A stretch of DNA of 64,000 bases from assembly GCA_963764825.1 (NCBI GenBank), contig CAVXUA010000008.1, positions 434,001-498,000 on the forward strand, given 5' to 3'. Below, piece by piece: positions 52,251 to 59,365 of this stretch. The position numbers were made by a program, and so were the translations under genes. Every line of letters begins with the position of its first letter. Positions within the stretch are counted from its first letter, which is position 1. The DNA is from JAZGGS01 sp963764825. Lineage in GTDB: Bacteria > Bacteroidota > Ignavibacteria > Ignavibacteriales > Ignavibacteriaceae. The notes beneath the pieces were generated by a model. The model searched no databases. It was not told the origin of the DNA and worked only from the letters and a program-made list of their open reading frames with translations.

Positions 52251-52383
52251 TCTTTAGAAATCGTGAATAAATTATTTGCCCCTGGTTAAACACTTAATTT
52301 AGGTATTGATCGGGGGTTTTTATTTTTAAATAATAATAAGCATTTTTATTTGTTAATAAATTGCCAGAGGTTCAATCATCTTT

Positions 52384-53104
52384 TTGAAGATTAAAGTTGT
52401 TAATATTTTCGGTGCCATTATTTTATTTTCAGCACCTCTCTATTCACAATTCCACGAAAATAATTTTGGCATTAGCATAAATGCTGTTTACACCACATCG
52501 GCAGATATATTTTTAAATCCCAATTCTTCCGATATTGTTATAAGAAACAAACCGTTTGTGGTTGAGGATATAATTAATCCATCGCTGGATATTCGATATA
52601 AATTTAATGAATGGTTTGTTCTTGGTTTAAATCTTGAGTATATGCAAAAGAGTGCGCTGGGTCCAAATCTCACAGTATTTTTTGGTAACAGGATTGTTGT
52701 GTTTGAAGTTGAAGATGGTTTTAGGGTTATTCCATGTTGAATTAACAGCTCATTATCTTTTCCCGTTTTCCACGGAGCAGTTTATTTTTATGATGGGCGG
52801 GGGAATGGGTTATTACCACGGAGAATTTACACGGAAATTTCAGTGATGTTGATTTATCAGTCAGCATAGACAGTTTGCAATTGGCATTCACGTTTCCGCA
52901 TCAATGGATTATATGCCATTAGATTTTTTCTCAATAAGATTTGAGATGAAGTTCAGGGATCCTCAATACAACGTAACAAGTAAGTATAATAAGACCAGCG
53001 TAATATACCAGGGAGAAGAAATTCAGTTACAGGATGATGCTTTTGAAACAAAAGTAAATGTTGATGGCGTTACGTTTTCACTTGGCGGTGTTTTTCATTT
53101 TTAA
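52384..53104 (+). CDS. Outer membrane protein, beta-barrel type (two frameshifts)
   Basis: TTG start; signal peptide VVNIFGAIILFSAPLYSQ. Beta-strand pattern follows (DIRYKFNEWFVLGLNLEYMQ, FGNRIVVFEVEDGFRVIP). After a frame change near 52730 it reads VELTAHYLFPFSTEQFIFMM, GGGMGYYHGEFTRKF, and after another near 52840 SVSIDSLQFGIHVSASMDYM and DGVTFSLGGVFHF, with a final aromatic residue as in barrel proteins. About 240 residues. The role is unknown. Confidence 0.65.
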
Positions 53105-53195
53105 TAATAACTTCCTTCCTTGCTGAATACTTTCCAAAACTAAATTTTTTTTTGATGGCTAATACCTTAATTTTCCCGTGAAAAGTATTATTGTT

Positions 53196-53736
53196 ATGAG
53201 AAAAAAAATTTATTATTTAACCGGTTTTATGGCTGCTGGAAAAAGCACAATTGGTCCTATCCTTGCAAACACGTTAGGATGGAATTTCCTGGATCTTGAT
53301 AAAGCTATTGAAGAAGAAGAAGCTATGAAGATAACTGAAATATTTGAAACCCAAGGCGAAGAATATTTTCGGAAAAAAGAATCGGAAATGCTTAAAGCGA
53401 TATCAAAAAAAAATCATTTAATAGTTGCTTTGGGCGGCGGAACAATTGCAAACAGCAAAAACCTTAAGCTTTTAAAAGAAACTGGGAGATTAATTTATCT
53501 TCATTCATTCTCCTGAAATTGCTTATAGAAGATTAGTTTATAAAAGAAATCGCCCCGCACTTTTATTTGAAGGAGAAGAGATTCCAACCAAAGAACAATT
53601 CCTGGAAAGAATTGAATCGCTAATGACTGCTAGGAAAGAATATTATGAGCAAGCAGATTATTATATAGATACCGATGCCGAAGCTGTAGGGAAAACTGTG
53701 GATAAACTTGCGCGGATAATTGAAAATGATCATTAA
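53196..53736 (+). CDS. aroK: Shikimate kinase (one frameshift)
   Basis: AroK phosphorylates shikimate. P-loop GFMAAGKSTIGPILANTLGW; the shikimate-binding DLDKAIEEEE and IFETQGEEYFRKKE; GGGTIANSKNLKLLK. The frame breaks after IYLHS near 53505 and resumes SPEIAYRRLVYKRNRPALLF, with the LID-type arginines. About 180 residues, normal. It lies 18 bases before aroB: the two shikimate-pathway genes are paired. Confidence 0.92.
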
Positions 53737-53754
53737 ATGAAAAGAGAGTTTTAA

Positions 53755-54849
53755 TTGAAAAGAATTAATGTAAAAAGCAAAAGCTTTGCTTATCCTGTTT
53801 TTATTGGTTCGCATATTCTTCATTCCTTACCGGAACTTCTTGAAAAGCATAAACTGTATAGAAATGTTTTTGTTGTTATTGATGAAAACGTTGAAAAGAT
53901 CTATGGAAGAGAAGTTAAAAGATTAGTTAATAGATGGGCAAACAGGAGCAGCATTTTTATACTAAAAGCAAGTGAGCGTTCTAAATCTCTTACAACTTTG
54001 AAAAAGATTTATACTGCTCTTGCTGATAATGAATTTGGAAGAGATACATTGCTCATTTCCGTGGGGGGAGGAATAACCGGGGATGTTGCCGGATATTGTG
54101 CTGCAAATTATATGAGAGGTATTCAATTGTGCATGTTCCCAACCACGCTTCTTGCTTCAGTTGATAGCTCAATTGGAGGAAAAACCGGGGTAAACTTTTA
54201 TAACCGGAAAAACCTTATCGGCTCTTTTTATCAGCCGCAAATTGTTATAATTGATACCGATTTCCTTCAAACATTACCTGCAGCAGAATTAAATCCGGAG
54301 CCGGTGAAACAATTAAATATGCGTTTTTATCTAATAAAGGATTTTTACAACTATCTTCAACAAAATTTTGAAAAACTTTTACTATTAAATGGTAAAGTTT
54401 TAAATAAAGTAATTTCGGAATCGGTATTAATTAAAGCCGGTGTTGTTTCGCAGGATGAAAAGGAAACCGGGTTAAGAAAAATTTTAAATTTCGGTCATAC
54501 TTTTGCGCATGCTTTTGAAAGTCATTCAAGCTACAAAATGAAACATGGCGAAGCGGTGGTTGGAGGAATTGTAGCTGCTTTATTTCTATCACACAAATTA
54601 AAATTCTTTAATGATGACAAACTGGAGAGCTATTTAAAATTTCTTTCTCTTTATAAATTACCATCCGTTATAAAAAGAGTAAACAACAACAAAGTTTTTG
54701 AACTTATGCATCTCGATAAAAAGAGGATAGGGAACAGAATAATGTTTGTTCTTCTAAAAGATATTGGAAACCTGGTAATTGATGCAGAAATTGAGAAGAA
54801 AGAAATTTCTTACGCGATTGATAAATTGAAAGATTTCAGTTCGGTTTAA
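53755..54849 (+). CDS. aroB: 3-dehydroquinate synthase; catalytic segment frame-scrambled
   Basis: This NAD+- and metal-dependent enzyme of the shikimate pathway begins at TTG after GAGAG. Motifs: VGGGITGDVAGYCAANYMRG, FPTTLLASVDSSIGGKTGVN, then the metal-ligand region LRKILNFGHTFAHAFESHSS and MKHGEAVVGGIVAALFLS. Between about residues 177 and 195 the frame reads LNPEPVKQLNMRFYLIKD, which is not family-like; the +1 frame of the same DNA gives KSGAGETIKYAFLSNK, matching the conserved SGxAExIKY segment that carries catalytic Glu and Lys. Compensating indels (one A missing near 54290, one G extra near 54340) explain it. 364 residues. Confidence 0.93.
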   Translation: MKRINVKSKSFAYPVFIGSHILHSLPELLEKHKLYRNVFVVIDENVEKIYGREVKRLVNRWANRSSIFILKASERSKSLTTLKKIYTALADNEFGRDTLLISVGGGITGDVAGYCAANYMRGIQLCMFPTTLLASVDSSIGGKTGVNFYNRKNLIGSFYQPQIVIIDTDFLQTLPAAELNPEPVKQLNMRFYLIKDFYNYLQQNFEKLLLLNGKVLNKVISESVLIKAGVVSQDEKETGLRKILNFGHTFAHAFESHSSYKMKHGEAVVGGIVAALFLSHKLKFFNDDKLESYLKFLSLYKLPSVIKRVNNNKVFELMHLDKKRIGNRIMFVLLKDIGNLVIDAEIEKKEISYAIDKLKDFSSV

Positions 54850-54856
54850 AAGAGGA

Positions 54857-54895
54857 AAAACTGCCGAGTTTGTGAGGGCGTAACCCGACAGTTTT
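54857..54895 (+). terminator. Hairpin downstream of aroB (copy 1)
   Basis: AAAACTGCCG pairs with CGACAGTTTT (one C/A mismatch) around a GC-richer loop that holds GGG-CGTAA-CCC. It lies 7 bases after the aroB stop and is probably its terminator; TTTT follows the stem. Confidence 0.6.
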
Positions 54896-54919
54896 GTGTG
54901 TCATCTTTGGAGGGATGCT

Positions 54920-54976
54920 ATGCTTAAACTATTTCGCAGCATAAATAACAATTTTGGTGCCATTTTGATGTTGTAA
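54920..54976 (+). CDS. Possible 18-residue small protein (copy 1)
   Basis: GGAGGG lies 5 bases before ATG; the product would be MLKLFRSINNNFGAILML. The first 16 codons are repeated in unit 2 with only two base changes, both synonymous. There is no independent evidence of expression. Confidence 0.3.
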   Translation: MLKLFRSINNNFGAILML

Positions 54977-55049
54977 GAATGAATAAAAAAATATAAAATA
55001 AAGCTGTTTATTCAACCCATCAGTAACAATTACCTGTAAATATATTTAT

Positions 55050-55254
55050 AATTTCTTTCTGTTATAAATTACCGGCCGTTAAAAAAAACAATAACAAGGT
55101 TTTTGAACTAGTGCGTCTCGATAAAAAGGGGAGCGGGAACAAGATTAAGTTTATCCTTCAAAAAGATATTGGAAACCTGGTAATTGATGCAGGAATTGAA
55201 AAGAAAGAAGTTTTATATGCGTTTGAAAAAATGAAAAATTTTGGTTCGCTTTAA
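55050..55254 (+). pseudogene. Diverged fragment of the aroB C-terminus
   Basis: In one frame the DNA reads YKLPAVKKNNNKVFELVRL, DKKGSGNKIKFILQKDIGNL and VIDAGIEKKEVLYAFEKMK to a stop, aligning to the last ~65 residues of AroB (KLPSVIKRVNNNKVFEL and so on). There is no start and the catalytic core is missing, so it is a remnant of the duplication. The reading frame has stayed open. Confidence 0.8.
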
Positions 55255-55261
55255 AAGAGGA

Positions 55262-55299
55262 AAAACTGTCGAGTTGTGAGGGCGTAACCCGACAGTTTT
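55262..55299 (+). terminator. Hairpin (copy 2), perfectly paired
   Basis: AAAACTGTCG pairs exactly with CGACAGTTTT; in copy 1 one pair is a mismatch. The loop contains the same GGG-CGTAA-CCC. Confidence 0.55.
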
Positions 55300-55323
55300 G
55301 TGTGTCATCTTTGGAGGGATGCT

Positions 55324-55401
55324 ATGCTTAAACTATTTCGCAGCATAAATAACAACTTTGGTGCCATATTGTTCTTGCCAGAATTGAATAGAAAAATATA
55401 A
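55324..55401 (+). CDS. Possible 25-residue small protein (copy 2)
   Basis: Same Shine-Dalgarno and spacing as copy 1; the product begins MLKLFRSINNNFGAIL and continues FLPELNRKI. It may be non-coding. Confidence 0.3.
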   Translation: MLKLFRSINNNFGAILFLPELNRKI

Positions 55402-55458
55402 AATAAAGATGAATATGCAACTCACAGGTAATAATTACCTGTAAATTTGGTTATGTAA

Positions 55459-55578
55459 TTTTGTCTTATAGAAGAAATAAAGCAGGAAGAGAACGAAATA
55501 GATGTTTCCTCAGAAATTAAGGAAGAGATAATAAAGAGTAAAGATGAGATTATCGAAGTATTTTTAGCATTTCTTTAG
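55459..55578 (+). other. Open tail without a start, before the convergent kinase gene
   Basis: After a TAA, an open frame reads CLIEEIKQEENEIDVSSEIK and EEIIKSKDEIIEVFLAFL to a stop at 55578. The charged, helical pattern is protein-like, but there is no start codon in this frame. It could be the end of a gene lost in the duplication or a chance ORF. Confidence 0.25.
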
Positions 55579-56772
55579 TACAACTTTGAAAACTGTACCT
55601 TCTCCCTGGATGGAACTTTTAACAAAGATTTTTCCACCGTGATAACCTTCAATAATTCGCTTGGAAAGACTTAATCCAAGACCCCAGCCACGTTTTTTTG
55701 TGCTGTAACCAGGTCTGAAAACATCTTTTCTCCTTTTCAAATCGATTCCTTTCCCGCTGTCGCTCACCTCAATCTCAACATTTTTGCGCACGGTTTCAAC
55801 TACAATTTTAATAGACCCTTCTTTGGTATCAATTGCATCAAGAGCATTTTTAATCAGGTTTTCAATCACCCAATCAAACAGTTCAGGATTAAGCGCTGCG
55901 CAGACTTTTTTATCTCCTTCAATTGATAAATTAACTGACTTACCTGTTTGAGGAAGGCGTCTTTCAAAATAATCAGTTACCTTTTTCAAATCTTCATAAA
56001 CAATCATGCTTTTTAGTTCCGGCTTAGAACCGATTTTGGAAAACCTGTATGTTATCTTGTTAAGTTTTTCAACATCGTCATTTATTTCTTCGCTTATATC
56101 CAGTACTTTATCAGGATCTTTATAATTAATTTTTAACATTTCCAACCATCCCATTAAACTAGAAATCGGTGTTCCGAATTGGTGTGCGGTTTCCTTAGCC
56201 ATTCCTACCCAAATGTTACTCTGCTCACTTCTTTTAATACTGCTGAATCCAACATAACCGATAACAATAAATAAAGCAGCAATAATTATCTGAATATAAG
56301 GATAGTAACGCAGCCGCTTGATAAGTTCAGAATCGCCGTAATGAATTTTTGTAAGAACAAGAGTGTCTTCATAAGTTACAAAAATAGGGGAGTGTTGTGC
56401 ATCCATTTCCATTATTTTTTCAGATATGAACTCGTTAAACTCCTCTTCGGTAAGCGTGGAATCGATTTCAATATTTCTTAAATCTGTTCGGTTGTAAATG
56501 TTTACATTATCATCTGCATCTGATAAAACAAGCGGGAAATCAATCGGTTTTATAATATTATCAAAGAGGAAAGTTATATCTTCATTTGGGTTTGATGAAT
56601 TCGCAACATATTCTATTCCCCTAGCGTAAAGTTCAACAATTTCACGTTCTTTTTCCTGAAGTTTATTAACAAGGTTTTGTGTGTAGTATAATGTTCCTGC
56701 TGCAATTATTAAAGCAATTACAATCAGTAGAATCTTTAAATTTATCGAGGCAGGTCCGCCAGACATTTTCAT
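55564..56772 (-). CDS. Membrane sensor histidine kinase
   Basis: 402 residues: an N-terminal helix (ILLIVIALIIAAGTLYYTQ), a periplasmic region of about 130 residues, and a second helix (IIIAALFIVIGYVGFSSI). The phosphoacceptor His follows in AKETAHQFGTPISSLMGWLE, then an HATPase domain (ENLIKNALDAIDTKEG, VSDSGKGIDLKRRKD, WGLGLSLSKRIIEGYHGG). No response regulator is adjacent, so its partner is elsewhere. The signal is unknown. The frame is intact. Confidence 0.9.
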   Translation of the reverse strand: MKMSGGPASINLKILLIVIALIIAAGTLYYTQNLVNKLQEKEREIVELYARGIEYVANSSNPNEDITFLFDNIIKPIDFPLVLSDADDNVNIYNRTDLRNIEIDSTLTEEEFNEFISEKIMEMDAQHSPIFVTYEDTLVLTKIHYGDSELIKRLRYYPYIQIIIAALFIVIGYVGFSSIKRSEQSNIWVGMAKETAHQFGTPISSLMGWLEMLKINYKDPDKVLDISEEINDDVEKLNKITYRFSKIGSKPELKSMIVYEDLKKVTDYFERRLPQTGKSVNLSIEGDKKVCAALNPELFDWVIENLIKNALDAIDTKEGSIKIVVETVRKNVEIEVSDSGKGIDLKRRKDVFRPGYSTKKRGWGLGLSLSKRIIEGYHGGKIFVKSSIQGEGTVFKVVLKKC

Positions 56773-56882
56773 AACGCTATTATCAGGGTAATGTTTTAAA
56801 AATTTCTATATGGTAAAATCGCTCTTTTTGGATATCAAAATCCAGTCCTTTTTACCGTGGCGTGTGATTAGCCAAAAAGGTT

Positions 56883-56899
56883 AGATTCCAGGAGAATCT
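56883..56899 (-). terminator. Weak hairpin after purA
   Basis: AGATTC / GAATCT with a 5-base loop overlaps the purA stop; on the minus strand a TTTTT run follows a few bases later. The stem is short. Confidence 0.4.
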
Positions 56900-58172
56900 A
56901 AGAATTTACAAAAAATGTTTGTCTTCTTTTCGGTCCAACAGAGATTATCTTTAATTTGATTCCTGCCTGTGTTGCTATAAAATTGAGATACACTTTTGAC
57001 TTTGTTGGTAAATCGGAATATGATTTGCATTCGGTTATATCTTCATTCCAGCCATCAAGTTCTTCGTAAATTGGGATTACCTTTTCTAATCTCTCAACAT
57101 CAGTTGGGAAAGATTTTAATGTTTTGCCATCAAGCCGGTAACCAACGCACACTTTAATTTTATCAAAATTACTTAGCACATCAAGTTTGGTAATAGCAAC
57201 AGAACCAATACCATTTATCATTGCAGAGTACTTTATAAGGAAAGCATCGAACCAACCGCATCTGCGAGGTCTTCCAGTGGTTGCGCCAAATTCAGCGCCA
57301 TCTTTCCTCAATTTTTCACCGTCAGCATCTTCAAGCTCTGATGGAAAAGGACCATTACCAACCCTTGTTGTATAAGCTTTTACAATTCCAAAAACCGAAT
57401 CTATCTTTGTAGGTGGAATTCCTGTTCCTGTGCAAGCGCCACCCGATGTAGGACTCGAAGAGGTAACAAAAGGGTATGTTCCAAAATCAATATCAAGTAA
57501 AGCTCCCTGTGCCCCTTCCAGCAAAACAGATTTACCTTCCGCAATTACCTTGCTAAGATATGCAGGCACGTCTGTAATGTAACTATCAATTGCTTCATCA
57601 AATTGTAAATATTCTTTAACAATTTTATCTGCATCCAGTCCTTCATGATCATAAACATTTTTTAGGAGAGTGTTTTTTTCTTCAAGGTTTAATCTGATTT
57701 TTTCTTCCAGTACTTTCCCGTTCAGCAAATCAACAATCCTTATTCCTTTTCTCGCAAACTTATCTGTGTAGCAGGGTCCTATTCCTCTGCCGGTAGAACC
57801 TATTTTTTGTTCTGCTTTTTCTTTAATTGAATCGAGCAGTTTGTGATATGGCATTATAAGGTGAGCATTGTGGCTTATGAATAAGCGTCCTTTTACACTT
57901 ATCCCATTTTCTTCCAGCAATTTTATTTCATCCAGTAATGCAACCGGATCAATCACAACACCGTTACCGATAACACATATTACATTTTCTCTTAAAATTC
58001 CTGATGGAATAAGATGAAGAATATATTGTTTGTCTCCTATTTCAACAGTATGCCCTGCATTTGCACCACCCTGGTATCTTGTAACCACATCATATTTTTC
58101 ACTAAGGATATCAACAATTTTTCCTTTACCTTCGTCACCCCACTGGCTGCCAACTAAAACTGTAACGCTCAT
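56898..58172 (-). CDS. purA: Adenylosuccinate synthetase
   Basis: PurA joins IMP and aspartate using GTP in AMP synthesis. GTP-site WGDEGKGKIVDIL with catalytic Asp13, GGANAGHTVEIG with His41, GSTGRGIGPCYTDKFARKGI, EGAQGALLDIDFGTYPFVTS and the C-terminal SVGPKRRQTFF are all in place. 424 residues, full length, no frame break. Confidence 0.97.
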   Translation of the reverse strand: MSVTVLVGSQWGDEGKGKIVDILSEKYDVVTRYQGGANAGHTVEIGDKQYILHLIPSGILRENVICVIGNGVVIDPVALLDEIKLLEENGISVKGRLFISHNAHLIMPYHKLLDSIKEKAEQKIGSTGRGIGPCYTDKFARKGIRIVDLLNGKVLEEKIRLNLEEKNTLLKNVYDHEGLDADKIVKEYLQFDEAIDSYITDVPAYLSKVIAEGKSVLLEGAQGALLDIDFGTYPFVTSSSPTSGGACTGTGIPPTKIDSVFGIVKAYTTRVGNGPFPSELEDADGEKLRKDGAEFGATTGRPRRCGWFDAFLIKYSAMINGIGSVAITKLDVLSNFDKIKVCVGYRLDGKTLKSFPTDVERLEKVIPIYEELDGWNEDITECKSYSDLPTKSKVYLNFIATQAGIKLKIISVGPKRRQTFFVNS

Positions 58173-58235
58173 TTTAATAACCTGTATAATTAAAAGATAA
58201 ATTTATAGGAATGATTTATATTTAAGGCAAAATAA

Positions 58236-58263
58236 AAACTCCGGGCAACTAAACCCGGAGTTT
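58236..58263 (-). terminator. Strong terminator after the STAS gene
   Basis: Perfect 10-bp stem AAACTCCGGG / CCCGGAGTTT with an 8-base loop. On the minus strand it is followed by a T-rich run, ending the STAS gene before purA begins. Confidence 0.85.
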
Positions 58264-58293
58264 AAGTGATAAAAAATTTATAAAAAATTAGTC

Positions 58294-58629
58294 TTAAAAA
58301 GATTTAACTGCATCATCAACAGAATCAAAACTCTCAAATATTTTTATCAGCTTGGTAATTATCAGCAAGCTCTCAATTTTTTCGGTTACGTTGGCGAGTT
58401 TCAGGTGTCCTTCGGCTTTTTTCATGGTTGTAAGTCCGCCAATCAGCATTCCCAAGCCAGAACTATTCATAAATTTTACACCGCCCAAATCTAATACAAC
58501 TCTTGTTTTTCCACCACCAATCAATTTGTGTAAAACCTCGTTAAATTCTTTAGTGTCATCGCCACCCATCACATTTCCCTTTAATTCGAGTACAACTGCT
58601 TCGTATTTTTCAGTGGTTTTGATTTTCAT
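58294..58629 (-). CDS. STAS-domain anti-sigma-factor antagonist
   Basis: 111 residues, a single STAS domain. The phosphorylatable Ser lies in GVKFMNSSGLGMLIGGLTT, as in SpoIIAA/RsbV. Start ATG after AGGAG. Such proteins bind an anti-sigma kinase (RsbW-like) when dephosphorylated; an RsbW-like gene and a PP2C phosphatase are encoded at 61-64 kb. It is divergent from the ECF sigma gene. Confidence 0.9.
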   Translation of the reverse strand: MKIKTTEKYEAVVLELKGNVMGGDDTKEFNEVLHKLIGGGKTRVVLDLGGVKFMNSSGLGMLIGGLTTMKKAEGHLKLANVTEKIESLLIITKLIKIFESFDSVDDAVKSF

Positions 58630-58771
58630 ATATTACTCCTTAAAATTTTCGATTCAATTTAAGAAGACGTCTCTACTTTTGCAAGTAATGGTCAGCAGTT
58701 AATTATATCACCTAGTTAAACTATATTGTAAATTTGTAATGGAACAATTAAACCCTTTTACCGTCTAAAAA

Positions 58772-59365
58772 ATGAATTCAAAAAATAAAAATAAAGATTT
58801 GCAGCAACCCCAAATACTGGAATTAGATGATGATTTTTCTCTAATAAAGAGATTTATTGATGGCGATAGTTCCGTATTTCAGTTGTTGGTTAAAAGGCAT
58901 AAGGAAAAAGTTAGAAATATAATTTATTTAACAATTAGCAACAGCAGTTCTGTAGATGACATTGCACAGGAAGTATTTATTACAGTATATAAAAACCTTA
59001 AACATTTCAGGTTTGAATCCCAATTTACAACCTGGCTCTACAGGATTACAGTTAATAAATGTAAAGATCACCTTAGAAAAATAAATGTGCGTAAGATATT
59101 TATTCCAATTAAAGAAGCTGCGGGAGAAACCGGGAGAGGAATTGATGTTGAAAACAAAGATGTATCGAACATTGTTATGAATGCAATATCAGAATTACCA
59201 GCAAAGTTGCGAGTCCCGCTTCTTCTTAAAGATATTGAAGGATTCAGTTACCAGGAAATTTCAGAAACATTACGATGCGAAATGGGAACAGTTAAATCGA
59301 GAATATTTAGGGCAAGAGAAGGTTTGCGTAGCATTTTAAAGCCAATGGAATCGGAATTGAGATGA
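58772..59365 (+). CDS. ECF-type RNA polymerase sigma factor
   Basis: 197 residues. Sigma-2 region VDDIAQEVFITVYKNLKHFR with FTTWLYRITVNKCKDHLRK; sigma-4 region LPAKLRVPLLLKDIEGFSYQ and EISETLRCEMGTVKSRIFRA with the HTH. The stop overlaps the next gene's ATG, and that gene encodes its membrane anti-sigma factor. Targets are unknown. Confidence 0.93.
   Translation: MNSKNKNKDLQQPQILELDDDFSLIKRFIDGDSSVFQLLVKRHKEKVRNIIYLTISNSSSVDDIAQEVFITVYKNLKHFRFESQFTTWLYRITVNKCKDHLRKINVRKIFIPIKEAAGETGRGIDVENKDVSNIVMNAISELPAKLRVPLLLKDIEGFSYQEISETLRCEMGTVKSRIFRAREGLRSILKPMESELR

Larger units (their letters stand above)
54638..55049 (+). repeat. Tandem duplication, unit 1
   Basis: About 405-412 bp: the last ~210 bp of aroB, a hairpin (54857-54895), a Shine-Dalgarno-preceded small ORF and an AT-rich tail ending near AATTACCTG. 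The unit recurs immediately downstream at 55050. Confidence 0.85.
55050..55460 (+). repeat. Tandem duplication, unit 2
   Basis: Second copy of the aroB-tail/hairpin/small-ORF unit. The aroB-derived part is clearly diverged, whereas the 115 bp from the hairpin through the small ORF differs at only about four positions. It ends near a perfect inverted repeat, CAGGTAAT-A-ATTACCTG (55425-55441). Confidence 0.85.

Noticed and set aside
52265..52325. Terminator after the PpiD-like gene (CCCC ... GGGG then TTTTT)
   Set aside because: The stem is only about four or five pairs with a loop of some 30 bases; too weak to list.
56815..56880. Complex hairpin downstream of purA as a structured RNA
   Set aside because: Several short partial pairings but no consistent stem longer than about five bases.
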